From assembly GCA_965601455.1 (NCBI GenBank), contig OZ271831.1, forward strand, positions 1 through 64,000: a stretch of DNA of 64,000 nt, read 5' to 3'. The translations under genes and the position numbers were made by a program. Below the pieces are notes generated by a model that was given only the letters and a program-made list of their open reading frames with translations, ran no database searches and was not told where the DNA came from. The DNA comes from JANQEU01 sp965601455. GTDB lineage: Bacteria; Bacteroidota; Bacteroidia; Cytophagales; Cyclobacteriaceae. Positions 33,356-42,298 of this stretch are shown here, piece after piece; the first letter of the stretch is position 1, and the number at the start of each line of letters is the position of its first letter.

Positions 33356-34689
33356 AGCAATTCGTTGGCAAGGTTGGCCAACTCTGAACGCTCACCTTTT
33401 TCGAGTGTAACGTGAGCATATAAATCATTGTCTTGTAGCCTGTCTATAAGATAGGAAAGGCCATTACTCTGGCTATCCAGGTATGGCGTGTCTATTTGAT
33501 AAATGTCTCCCGTAAATACAAATTTGGTACCTTCTCCTGCTCGTGTGATAATGGTCTTTACCTCGTGCGGGGTAAGGTTCTGAGCTTCGTCCACAATGAA
33601 AAATATATTGGATAGGCTTCTTCCTCTAATATAAGCTAGCGGGGTAATCAGGAGTTTTTCCTGGTTAACCATGTCGGTTATCCTCTTATGCTCTTTATCA
33701 GACTCCTTAAATTGATTCTGAATGAATTTAAGGTTGTCCCAAAGAGGTTCCATGTATGGATTGAGTTTGGACTTAATGTCTCCTGGTAAGTAGCCAATGT
33801 CTTTGTTACTCAAAGGAACAATTGGGCGAGCCAGGTAAATCTGTTTGTAATTGCGCTTTTGTTCCAATGCGGAGGCTAATGCAAGTAGTGTCTTACCCGT
33901 ACCGGCCACACCATTTATACTAACCAGTTTGATTTCGTCATCCAGCATAGCTTGGATGGCAAAAGTCTGCTCGGCATTTCGTGGTTTAATGCCATAGACC
34001 GAAGTCTTATCCACCTTCTCAATTTTCTTATCCATAGGTCTGTAGCGTGCGAGTACTGAGTTTTTATCACTTTTTAGGATAAAGTATTCATTGGCAATCG
34101 GTTTTTTGCGTCCTAGTATTTTTCTAACGCTGTTCACCCCATCCTTAAACAGGTTGTCAATCTCTTCCGAATCAACGTTCTCCACCTCTGTTTTACCCGT
34201 ATGAAGTGTGCTAACGTTCTTAATTTTTCCGGTTTCATAGTCTTCTGCCAGAAGATCCAATGATTTTGCTTTTAGTCGGAGGTTAATGTCCTTAGAAACC
34301 AGAATTACTTTCTTCGATTTTTCGGACTCTTTTAAGGCAAGTGCCGCGTTGATGATGCGATGGTCGTTCTTGGCATCGTTGAAAATTTTACGAGCATCGA
34401 TACTACTATCCATGTCCATAAGTACCTTAAGCTTGCCTTTGGTTTTTCCATTTAATGGAATCCAATCCTGAAGCATATGTCCTTTTGCCAGCTTGTCTAA
34501 TAAGCGGGTAAACTCCCTGGCTTCAAAATTCTTGGAATCGTTTCCTTTTTTGAATGTATCCAACTCCTCTAATACCGTAATCGGAATGCCGATATCGTTT
34601 TCTTCGAAATTGAGTATTGAGTCGTGTGAGTATAAAATCACAGAAGTATCCAGAACGAATATCTTCTTTTGTTTGGTGGTTTTTGCCAT
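33352..34689 (-). CDS. PIN-PhoH family ATPase/nuclease (YlaK-like)
   Basis: A 445-aa fusion: residues 9-150 are a PIN nuclease domain (FVLDTSVIL with Asp14; acidic EE at 41-42; NDHRIINAAL and VSKDINLRLKAK with Asp109 and Asp133), and residues 230-440 are a PhoH ATPase with Walker A GVAGTGKT (260-267) and Walker B FIVDEAQNL near 365. Such PIN-PhoH (PhoH2) proteins are RNA helicases/nucleases in other bacteria. Cytoplasmic. It follows the AlbA_2 gene by 81 nt on the same strand. Confidence 0.92.
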   Translation of the reverse strand: MAKTTKQKKIFVLDTSVILYSHDSILNFEENDIGIPITVLEELDTFKKGNDSKNFEAREFTRLLDKLAKGHMLQDWIPLNGKTKGKLKVLMDMDSSIDARKIFNDAKNDHRIINAALALKESEKSKKVILVSKDINLRLKAKSLDLLAEDYETGKIKNVSTLHTGKTEVENVDSEEIDNLFKDGVNSVRKILGRKKPIANEYFILKSDKNSVLARYRPMDKKIEKVDKTSVYGIKPRNAEQTFAIQAMLDDEIKLVSINGVAGTGKTLLALASALEQKRNYKQIYLARPIVPLSNKDIGYLPGDIKSKLNPYMEPLWDNLKFIQNQFKESDKEHKRITDMVNQEKLLITPLAYIRGRSLSNIFFIVDEAQNLTPHEVKTIITRAGEGTKFVFTGDIYQIDTPYLDSQSNGLSYLIDRLQDNDLYAHVTLEKGERSELANLANELL

Positions 34690-34770
34690 AGAAAGAGATA
34701 GTATGTTCAGACTATCTTGTCATGTAAATATTAGACTTTATTGGTGAAATACCATTACGTTCCTGTTAAA

Positions 34771-35415
34771 TTATTCACTAGCCACAAACCAATCTTCCTG
34801 CTCCCTGGGAATGATCCTAATGATGTTGTTGGCTGCAAGATTTATAAGAGTGGAAGAAGCGACTTTTTTAGGCAATTTGCTAATCTCAGAGAACTGGTCG
34901 AGTGTGATTTTTTCATGGTCTCCCAAGTAGTTCAGCAAAATCTTTTCATGATCTCCGTATGTAATCGGTTCGGTAGCAGGCTTTTGTTGTTTCTTGAGTA
35001 TCAGCCGGTATTCTTTGCTTGCCTGTACAGTCCGTTCACCAATCCGAACGTAGGCCTTTCCGAATTTGTGTCGGGCCTCTAGAAAGGCAAAGTGGGGTTT
35101 GTTTGCACTGGGAGGAACGTAATAGTGTACCACTCCCGTGGAAAAGGGAGTTTGTATGATTTCGTATTCAATCTTTATTGCAGGTCTACAAAGTGATTCA
35201 AGCGCCTTTTGTAGTTGGAAATGAGCCTCTTCCGGGTACTTTAAGCCTGGGATAGTAAGGTTGTCATCAACTCCAATGAATAAGCTGCCACCTTCCGTAT
35301 TCGCGAAAGCGACCATTTCCCTTACAATTTTCTCAGGGTGTCTGACTTTTCGTTTGAATTCTATCGTGTCATTTTCACCACGATTGACCAATCGTTGTAA
35401 CTCCTTGTAATCCAT
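34771..35415 (-). CDS. AlbA_2/Schlafen-like domain protein with C-terminal winged helix
   Basis: A 214-aa protein. Residues 15-110 are the AlbA_2 domain (DTIEFKRKV, VAFANTEGGSLFIGVDD), and the C-terminal part (NYLGDHEKITLDQFSEISKLPKKVASSTLINLAANNIIRI in family terms) is a winged helix. AlbA_2 proteins often act as nucleic-acid binding regulators. It lies 6 nt after the AAA ATPase gene, in one run with it and the VWA gene, so it may belong to that complex or regulate it; this is inferred from position only. Confidence 0.82.
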   Translation of the reverse strand: MDYKELQRLVNRGENDTIEFKRKVRHPEKIVREMVAFANTEGGSLFIGVDDNLTIPGLKYPEEAHFQLQKALESLCRPAIKIEYEIIQTPFSTGVVHYYVPPSANKPHFAFLEARHKFGKAYVRIGERTVQASKEYRLILKKQQKPATEPITYGDHEKILLNYLGDHEKITLDQFSEISKLPKKVASSTLINLAANNIIRIIPREQEDWFVASE

Positions 35416-35421
35416 GACATG

Positions 35422-36939
35422 TTAAGAAAAGTCATTGTCATCTTCAGTTTCGGATAAATTGAACATACTGCTGATCAAATCTTTGAACTGCAAACCTCTT
35501 TCGAGTGAATGCTTGCTAAGCATACTGTATTCAGCTAATCCATGTAAAGCGAGTTCCATTAAGAATAGTCGATAGTCCTCCGATTCTTTTTTGAACTTTT
35601 CGTCCACCAACTGCTTTAAACCGGGAACACTTTCCAACTCCTTTTTATACTCTTTATAGTTGAAGTCATGCAGTATGTCAACCATATTGCCATCTCCAAA
35701 CCAATCCGTAATGGTTTTATACGGATTCTTCAACTCTTTGTGTTTTCTCAGATTCTCCGGGTCAGGGAAGTAATTGATGAACTGAGATCGTATGGCTTTA
35801 CCAATAAGGTTATTAGCTACAATTCCTGGTCCCTCTTGTTCTCCTTCGTATACCAATTCTACTTTGCCAGTGATGGAGGGTACAAGGCCGATAAAGTCTG
35901 AAACCCGGACGAAAACTTCCTTTTCACCGTTTTTGAGTTTTCTCCTTTCGGCAGTACTTACGAGATTTTCATAAGCTGAGATGGTAAGTCGTGCCGAAAC
36001 ACCACTTTTGGCATCTACATACTCACTTTCACGTGCTTCAAAGGCAATTTGCTCGATCAGGTCCTTGGCCAGCTCAAATACGCGGATTGATTCCTCCTGC
36101 TCCGATTCCAGATTTGATTCCTGCTGAGTAATCTTTTTACCAATTTCAATGGATTTCGGATAGTGCGTAATAATCTGGCTGTCAATTCTATCCTTAAGAG
36201 GTGTTACAATGCTGCCGCGGTTGGTGTAATCTTCGGGATTGGCTGTAAATACAAACTGTACATCCAATGGAAGACGAAGCTTAAAACCTCGAATCTGAAT
36301 ATCTCCTTCCTGCAAGATATTAAATAAGGCCACCTGAATTCTAGCTTGTAAATCCGGGAGCTCATTAATTACAAAAATGGACCGATGTGCTCTTGGTATA
36401 AGCCCAAAATGAATTACACGCTCGTCTGAATATGGCAACTTCAGACTTGCGGCTTTGATAGGATCTACGTCCCCAATGAGGTCAGCAATGGTAACATCCG
36501 GTGTCGCCAACTTTTCTGTGTATCTTTCATCTCGATGAATCCATCGAATAGGGGTGTGGTCACCGTGTTCCTTTATTTGGTCTCTCGAGAATCTCGAAAT
36601 AGGGTGCAAAGGGTCATCAAGAATTTCTGACCCTTCTATAGTCGGGATGTATTCATCCAAAAGGAGAGTCATCATTCGGGCAATACGCGTTTTAGCCTGC
36701 CCGCGTAATCCGAGTAGATTGATGTTATGCTTTGCCAGGATCGCTCTTTCAATATCCGGAATCACAGTGTCTTCATATCCCCAGATTCCTTCAAAGACAT
36801 TCTCTTTGCTGGTCATCTTACGAATAAGATTTTCCCGTAATTCTTCTTTTATGCTTCTTGACTTATATCCAGCCGCTTTTAGTTCTCCAAGGGTTTTCAG
36901 GCCCAATAATTTTTGGGCGGGTATATCCAGGTATTCCAT
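35422..36939 (-). CDS. ChlI/MoxR-like AAA+ ATPase
   Basis: A 505-aa AAA+ protein. Walker A GLRGQAKT is at 77-84; the Walker B-like motif is FVINELPDL (189-197), with Asn in place of the usual Asp before Glu; sensor 1 is FTANPEDYTN (231-240). The insert RWIHRDERYTEKLATPDVTIADLIGDVDP resembles magnesium-chelatase-type ATPases (ChlI/BchI), a group that pairs with VWA partners. It lies 2 nt after the VWA gene, so they are likely co-translated and form a MoxR/VWA chaperone-like complex. Metal chelation as such is not implied: no chelatase H subunit is near. Confidence 0.88.
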   Translation of the reverse strand: MEYLDIPAQKLLGLKTLGELKAAGYKSRSIKEELRENLIRKMTSKENVFEGIWGYEDTVIPDIERAILAKHNINLLGLRGQAKTRIARMMTLLLDEYIPTIEGSEILDDPLHPISRFSRDQIKEHGDHTPIRWIHRDERYTEKLATPDVTIADLIGDVDPIKAASLKLPYSDERVIHFGLIPRAHRSIFVINELPDLQARIQVALFNILQEGDIQIRGFKLRLPLDVQFVFTANPEDYTNRGSIVTPLKDRIDSQIITHYPKSIEIGKKITQQESNLESEQEESIRVFELAKDLIEQIAFEARESEYVDAKSGVSARLTISAYENLVSTAERRKLKNGEKEVFVRVSDFIGLVPSITGKVELVYEGEQEGPGIVANNLIGKAIRSQFINYFPDPENLRKHKELKNPYKTITDWFGDGNMVDILHDFNYKEYKKELESVPGLKQLVDEKFKKESEDYRLFLMELALHGLAEYSMLSKHSLERGLQFKDLISSMFNLSETEDDNDFS

Positions 36940-36941
36940 CT

Positions 36942-38039
36942 CTACAGATTCTTTCTTCGGTTTCTTTTATAGTCTTCAAAAATCAGATCACCCAATCCTT
37001 TTAGGCTGCTGTAATAGGCATTGCCACTATTTACCTCAGTAAACTCTCTTACAAATTGCTTGAGGTAAGGATCGGTTGCGATCATAAAAGTCGTTATAGG
37101 TATGTTCAACCTTCGACATTGAGCCGATAGGTTTAGTGTTTTGTTAAGAATTTTTGGGTCAAGTCCGAAACTATTCTTGTAGTATTTAATGCCTACCTTC
37201 ATGCAAGTGGGTTTACCATCGGTAATCATGAAGATTTGCTTGTTTCGGTTTTTTCGTCTTCTCAGAATATCCATTGCTAATTCCAGTCCGGCAATGGTGT
37301 TAGTATGGAAGGGGCCCACCTGAAGGTATGGCAGATCTTTTATTTCGATTTGCCAGGCATCGTTACCAAAAACGATGACATCTAGCGTATCCTTGGGGTA
37401 TTTTCGTTGAACCAACTCAGCCAGGGCCATCGCTACTTTTTTAGCGGGTGTGATTCGGTCTTCGCCATAAAGGATCATCGAATGGCTGATATCGATCATC
37501 AAAACCGTGGAGGTTTGAGACTTGTGTTCTCGGTCTCTTATTTCCAGGTCGCCTTCAGTCAACATGAAGTTTTCAAACCCATGATTGATTTGAGCGTTTC
37601 GTAGGCTTTCAGTCAGCGCAATTTGCTCTGGAGAATCTCCAAATTCGAAATCTCGATAATCGGTCGAGAGTTCATCGCCACGACCGGTGAAATCGGTCCT
37701 GTGATTTCCTCTGCCTGACTTTTTGAGCTTACCAAAGATTTCTTCCAGTGCACTTTTACGTATTTCTTGTTCCGACCGTGCAGTCAGTTCAAAAGACCCT
37801 TTTTCGTTTTGGTCTGTTATATATCCTTTGGATTTCAAGTCATCTATGAAGTTACCGATACCATAATCATCCGGTGACAGATTATGTTCACGATCAATGT
37901 TAGTAAGCCAGCTCAATGCTTCATTCACATCGCCTGATGTGATGACCATCAGCTGTAAAAAGACCTGCAAAAGGTTTTCGAAACCTGATTTTTCAGGATC
38001 TTTTTCTGGTATAAATTCTGTGAATCGATGTCCAATCAT
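36942..38039 (-). CDS. VWA-domain protein, partner of the AAA+ ATPase
   Basis: A 365-aa protein. An N-terminal helical part of about 170 residues is followed by a von Willebrand A domain with an intact MIDAS start D183-I-S-H-S187, a Thr-bearing loop (FHTNTIAGLELAM) and a third-site segment (MITDGKPTC). No signal or TM, so cytoplasmic. It is the first gene of VWA-AAA-AlbA_2-(PhoH). MoxR/VWA pairs in other bacteria assemble or activate metal enzymes and complexes; the client here is not visible. Confidence 0.88.
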   Translation of the reverse strand: MIGHRFTEFIPEKDPEKSGFENLLQVFLQLMVITSGDVNEALSWLTNIDREHNLSPDDYGIGNFIDDLKSKGYITDQNEKGSFELTARSEQEIRKSALEEIFGKLKKSGRGNHRTDFTGRGDELSTDYRDFEFGDSPEQIALTESLRNAQINHGFENFMLTEGDLEIRDREHKSQTSTVLMIDISHSMILYGEDRITPAKKVAMALAELVQRKYPKDTLDVIVFGNDAWQIEIKDLPYLQVGPFHTNTIAGLELAMDILRRRKNRNKQIFMITDGKPTCMKVGIKYYKNSFGLDPKILNKTLNLSAQCRRLNIPITTFMIATDPYLKQFVREFTEVNSGNAYYSSLKGLGDLIFEDYKRNRRKNL

Positions 38040-38142
38040 CTCTTTCGCCCCTTTCTAGATTGTAATACTAATTGGAAGTTAATTAGGATTCGTCCAAACC
38101 CTGTTCAATTGAAAGTTATCTTTTCCTGTGATGTCTTTCAGA

Positions 38143-39285
38143 CTACTTAGTCACGGATTGTTTTTGAGATGCCATCACCCGTTCGTAAAGGTCCTCATAC
38201 ATTGGGAGAATGTTCGAAATATCAAACTCCTTTGCTCTAGCAAGAGCGCCCTTCTTAAATGACTCCAGATTATTGTCATCTAAAATATGAATTGACTTTT
38301 GAGCCATGTCATCAATATCTCCGATTTTACAAAGGAAACCGGAAAATCCGTCTACGTTTAGCTCAGGTAATCCACCCGCGTCCGTAGAAATCACAGGGAC
38401 CTCACAGGCCATTGCTTCCAACGCAGCCAGACCAAAGCTTTCTTTTTCTGAAGTCATAAAGAATAGATCACTCACTGAAAGAACTTCTTCAATAGCTTCT
38501 AGCTTACCGAGAAACCTTACATCCTGGTGCCCGCACAGTTGCTTGCTGAGCTCTTCAGCAGTGGCTCTTTCCGGTCCATCTCCAACCATCAAGAGTTTAG
38601 AAGGCACCACCTCTCTCACTTTGTTGAAGACTTTTATCACATCCTCCACTCTTTTAACCTTTCGAAAGTTTGAAGTATGAATTAAAAGCTTCTCATCATT
38701 TGGGCAAATGGCTTTTTTGAAATGGTCTTTCTTATGTTTCTTGAATCGATTAAGATCAATAAAGTTGGGAATAACGTCAATATCCCTCTTGATTTTGAAA
38801 TATTCAATCGTTTCTTTTCTAAGGTCGTCAGACACCGTTGTAACCGCATCAGATTCTTCAATCACAAATGATACAACAGGTTCAAAGTTTGCCTCTTTAC
38901 CTACTAAAGTGATATCGGTACCATGTAAGGTTGTGATGAAGGGTATATCGATTCCTCTTTTAGCAAGTATCTGTTTCGCCAGGTGAGCCGCCGAAGCGTG
39001 GGGTATTGCGTAGTGAACGTGAAGTAAATCAATTCCTTCGTTTTGAACGACATCCACCATTTGACCCGCTAAGGCTAGTTCATAAGGAGGATAGTCGAAA
39101 AGAGGATACTTCTTTATAGATACTTCGTGATAAAATAGATTCTCCGTAAAATACTCCAATCGGGTAGGTCTGGAGTAAGTGATAAAATGAATTTCATGGC
39201 CTTCGTCTGCAAGTGCTTTACCTAGCTCTGTTGCAACCACACCACTACCACCATAGGTAGGGTAACATACTATACCAACTTTCAT
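38143..39285 (-). CDS. bshA: N-acetyl-alpha-D-glucosaminyl L-malate synthase (bacillithiol synthesis)
   Basis: A 380-aa GT4 glycosyltransferase from ATG 39285 (an upstream TTG adds two residues). The N-terminus KVGIVCYPTYGGSGVVATELG and the run HFITYSRP.RL.....NLFYHEV......LFDYPPY are diagnostic of BshA, and the GT4 EX7E motif is in KESFGLAALEAMA. It joins GlcNAc from UDP-GlcNAc to L-malate, the first step of bacillithiol, the low-molecular-weight thiol of many Bacteroidetes and Firmicutes. bshB and bshC are not in the window. It follows the GH3/beta-lactamase fusion by 45 nt, a pairing seen in related bacteria as I recall. Confidence 0.93.
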   Translation of the reverse strand: MKVGIVCYPTYGGSGVVATELGKALADEGHEIHFITYSRPTRLEYFTENLFYHEVSIKKYPLFDYPPYELALAGQMVDVVQNEGIDLLHVHYAIPHASAAHLAKQILAKRGIDIPFITTLHGTDITLVGKEANFEPVVSFVIEESDAVTTVSDDLRKETIEYFKIKRDIDVIPNFIDLNRFKKHKKDHFKKAICPNDEKLLIHTSNFRKVKRVEDVIKVFNKVREVVPSKLLMVGDGPERATAEELSKQLCGHQDVRFLGKLEAIEEVLSVSDLFFMTSEKESFGLAALEAMACEVPVISTDAGGLPELNVDGFSGFLCKIGDIDDMAQKSIHILDDNNLESFKKGALARAKEFDISNILPMYEDLYERVMASQKQSVTK

Positions 39286-39330
39286 ACGCAAGTGTTAACG
39301 CTAAAGGGAGAAATTAAGTTTTGCAATCAA

Positions 39331-41709
39331 CTATTTACTTGCCAGAGACCGATAAACTAGGTCCTGCATTCGTTTTCTAGTATCCAGTCGGATAAGGTTC
39401 TTGTTCTCGGCATTTGGGAAAATTCTATTAGATAAGAAAATAAATATCAAATCCTGCTCCGGATCGGCCCAAACCATGGTTCCCGTAAATCCTGTATGTC
39501 CAAAACTTGATGGACTAGCAAGGGCAGTGATATTCGGGTTTCTTTCCCCTGGTTTATCCCAACCCAGTCCTCTGCGATTTCCATCAAATTGGGTTCGGTT
39601 AAACTCATGAATTGTATTTGGAGAGAAGTACTCTTTTCCACCATAATTACCATCGTGCAGAACCATCTGCATCAACTTCGCAAGGTCACGTGCATTGGAA
39701 AAAAGGCCAGCATGACCAGCAACTCCACCAAATATGGCTGCATTCCTATCATGAACATTTCCCCATACCTGCTCTTCACGGAAATGATGATCATATTCAG
39801 TTGGAGCGATTTCATATATCTCGAATCCTTTATTTAAAGGATTAAATGCGGTGTTGGGCATATTTAGCGGATTATAGATCTGTTCACTTACAAATGACTC
39901 AATGGACTGGCCGGTAATTCTTTCAATTACCTGGTGTAATATCATAAAACCAATATCGCTGTATTTATAACCCGGCTCTGTTTTATTCGAAACTTTCGAG
40001 TTGATTATCCAGCTCTGGAGTGAGTCTACAAGAATCGGATCAGGTTCATAACCGTAGCTTCTGCTATCCGTAACCATTGCTTCCTCGGATTTATAATAAA
40101 ATACATCCATAAAGTCTCCTGATAAAGACCTTTTCCAAAACGGGATATATGAAGGGAGGCCGGCCTGGTGACTGAGAAGATTGCGTATTCGAATCTTTTC
40201 CTTGTTGGTGCCAATATATTCGGGTAAGTAGTGCCCAAGTGTAGAATCGAGATGGAGTCGGTCTTCATCTACCAACTTCATGGCAGCCATCAAAGTGCTA
40301 TTTACCTTTGTGAGTGATGCGAGATCATAAATGGTGTTTTCAGAAACTCGGATTAAGCTGTCATAGGTAAGATATCCATATGCTTTTGATAAGACTACTT
40401 TGCCCTCCCGAGCCACCAAAACCTGACCACCAGGTGTGCCGTGTTGGCGAATCATTTCCTCTGCCAAGACATCGATACTATCCAGGATCGATGTCTTAAA
40501 CCCAACCCACTCCGGTGAGGTGTAACCCAGTTTGAATTGACTATTTACTGGATCAGAATGGTAGGCAGATAGGAAATTAGGCATCTCATTACCAGGCAGA
40601 CCAGAAATTCCCTCCGAACCATAGATCATTTCGGTTAATATGTGATCCAGGCGTGGATTCAGATCATGACACAACAAGTAGCTCATTGCATTTACGTTTA
40701 TGGCCTGTCCGAAAGAGCTAATCCAAATAATTGGATTATGCTGCTGGAAATTATAAGCATATTCAGCGGCCAGCATGGGGTTTGATCTGGCATCTATGAT
40801 CAAAGGAATACCCTCAGGAATTTGATCATACTTAAGATTAAGTACCTCCGGAAAATAATGGGAGATGCTGTTCTTGAGTATGCTGCTTTCATTTTCTACC
40901 CATATGCCAACTACATCCGAGTTTAAAGGGAGTGCTTGATTATTCTTCTGAAAAGGAACGATAATTTGCCGCCATAGTTGGTGCTGCACTACAGGTGAAA
41001 GGTGTGTTTGCTGCGAAGGCAATTCAAGAATCCAGTTTGCATAGTCTTCTAAAGCCGGGTTGATCCCGTGGTTATGTTTTTTCTCTTTCTTCAGAACTTT
41101 CTCATAGACCGGGAAAAGATCTTTGTCGAGGATAATCCCGATTTTGTTTTCTACCAGTTCTTCATAATCCTTACGCTTCAAAACCGGATTGAAACTATAC
41201 CGATTGTCATAACGAAAAAAAGAGGGGTGTAACTCATTGAGTTGTTTCCCCACGGCATACAAATTAGATACCGTATCCTGAGTTGGAATTATAACCAGAT
41301 CGAAACCACTTTTTGCTATTTGTTCTTTAAGGTGATTTGCATATGGTGTAAATAATTCTGTATCAAGAAATGCCGCTGCCGCAGGAATTGATGGAATTTC
41401 CTTATTAGAGAGTGTGTGGAGGTTATCTGTGAGTTTAATGGCAAGTGATAGACTGCCCTTTTCAGAAGTATTGATTTCAACTATGCTCGGAAGAAAAACG
41501 CCACGAACATCCATTTCTCTTGCGAAGCTTATTGCTTCCTTGGGATCTTCAATACTGGATATCCAAATTGTCTTATTCACCCGACTTTGATCAGAAAGGG
41601 ATTGATATACGCTATCAATCTTAGACGATATCGCCATTTCCGATCCCATGGTTGTCAGCTGTGATAGGAAACCAAATAGAAGAAGGTAATATGAGAATAA
41701 TCGTTTCAA
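39331..41709 (-). CDS. Degenerate GH3-like - serine beta-lactamase-fold fusion protein
   Basis: A 792-aa exported protein. After a signal peptide (about 1-23), residues 30-400 resemble a worn-down GH3 N/C-domain pair: I cannot find the GH3 nucleophile motif (xSDx) or the KHFPGHG-type segment. Residues 405-792 form a class C beta-lactamase/esterase-fold domain with S465-x-x-K468 (SLTK), Y583-S-D (YSD) and HTGFTG as third motif, so the hydrolase half looks active. In Bacteroidetes, full-length GH3 - beta-lactamase fusions of about 950-1000 aa exist; this one is shorter. It may act on peptidoglycan or a stem peptide. Upstream of bshA in one transcription unit. Confidence 0.8.
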   Translation of the reverse strand: MKRLFSYYLLLFGFLSQLTTMGSEMAISSKIDSVYQSLSDQSRVNKTIWISSIEDPKEAISFAREMDVRGVFLPSIVEINTSEKGSLSLAIKLTDNLHTLSNKEIPSIPAAAAFLDTELFTPYANHLKEQIAKSGFDLVIIPTQDTVSNLYAVGKQLNELHPSFFRYDNRYSFNPVLKRKDYEELVENKIGIILDKDLFPVYEKVLKKEKKHNHGINPALEDYANWILELPSQQTHLSPVVQHQLWRQIIVPFQKNNQALPLNSDVVGIWVENESSILKNSISHYFPEVLNLKYDQIPEGIPLIIDARSNPMLAAEYAYNFQQHNPIIWISSFGQAINVNAMSYLLCHDLNPRLDHILTEMIYGSEGISGLPGNEMPNFLSAYHSDPVNSQFKLGYTSPEWVGFKTSILDSIDVLAEEMIRQHGTPGGQVLVAREGKVVLSKAYGYLTYDSLIRVSENTIYDLASLTKVNSTLMAAMKLVDEDRLHLDSTLGHYLPEYIGTNKEKIRIRNLLSHQAGLPSYIPFWKRSLSGDFMDVFYYKSEEAMVTDSRSYGYEPDPILVDSLQSWIINSKVSNKTEPGYKYSDIGFMILHQVIERITGQSIESFVSEQIYNPLNMPNTAFNPLNKGFEIYEIAPTEYDHHFREEQVWGNVHDRNAAIFGGVAGHAGLFSNARDLAKLMQMVLHDGNYGGKEYFSPNTIHEFNRTQFDGNRRGLGWDKPGERNPNITALASPSSFGHTGFTGTMVWADPEQDLIFIFLSNRIFPNAENKNLIRLDTRKRMQDLVYRSLASK

Positions 41710-41835
41710 ATCTTTCTTTCTGACTTACTTTGAAGTACTCGAATGTCGACTGTTTAACGGTTTAACCAATAAAAGTATTCTTTTTCCGAGGAATAGTAAA
41801 TTAATTTTTGCCTTTCTCTTGTAATGGGTTGTGAA

Positions 41836-41843
41836 TACTTTTG
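41836..41843 (+). promoter_or_regulatory. TACTTTTG promoter box upstream of the mutL operon
   Basis: TACTTTTG followed by CA is a perfect TAnnTTTG element. The nearest upstream TTTG is 25 nt away, longer than ideal. It would start transcription about 100 nt upstream of the small membrane protein gene at 41948 and serve it together with mutL and the rhomboids. Confidence 0.42.
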
Positions 41844-41947
41844 CACTCAATTCCGGAATTTCCTGATACTTTTTTCATTTAGAAGGTGGAGATCAGTAAT
41901 CTGGAATCCCCAACCACCATGTAAATTCTCCGTATATTGATTGAAGT

Positions 41948-42298
41948 ATGAGATTTCCTTCCTTTATCAGACTCCCGGCTAATAAGCGCTTTAATATTGA
42001 ACCACGATATTACGATCCTATCAAGGAGGAGATTGAAGAACGTACCCGGGCAATTAAAGACGAAATAGAGGGTAGATCCTCTTTTTCTGATGGTGCAAAG
42101 CGAATAACCTTTGACCGACGAACGCAGTCAGCCCCAATGACCTCATTAATCCAGCTAGGTATTGCGGCAATTTTAGGGACAATGGTAATTGGATGGCTTT
42201 TTTACGGAAACCAGATTTTTAATTTATTCTGGGCGGTTGTCCCCATTTATGTTTATTTCAGATTTCGAGGTAAACTGAAGAGACGAACGGATAGGTGA
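41948..42298 (+). CDS. Small two-TM protein upstream of mutL
   Basis: A 116-aa protein. The N-terminus is basic (MRFPSFIRLPANKRFNIEPRYYDP), then a charged helix (KEEIEERTRAIKDEIEG) of coiled-coil type, then two hydrophobic segments at about 69-86 and 90-104, and a basic tail (RGKLKRRTDR). It overlaps the mutL start as GTGA, so it is coupled to mutL. I know no named function; small proteins with the RYYDP.KE...R pattern precede mutL in several Cytophagales to my recollection. Confidence 0.78.
   Translation: MRFPSFIRLPANKRFNIEPRYYDPIKEEIEERTRAIKDEIEGRSSFSDGAKRITFDRRTQSAPMTSLIQLGIAAILGTMVIGWLFYGNQIFNLFWAVVPIYVYFRFRGKLKRRTDR

Noticed and set aside
31589..38039. A Bat aerotolerance operon joining batD with the AAA+ and VWA genes
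   Set aside because: The AAA+ and VWA genes are over 2 kb away past an opposite-strand gene, and they belong to a ChlI-like pair rather than the BatA/BatB type.
33352..38039. A phage-defence island
   Set aside because: AlbA_2, AAA+, VWA and PIN-PhoH appear in some defence loci, but there is no toxin/effector nuclease, integrase or foreign composition, and bshA and other housekeeping genes flank it.
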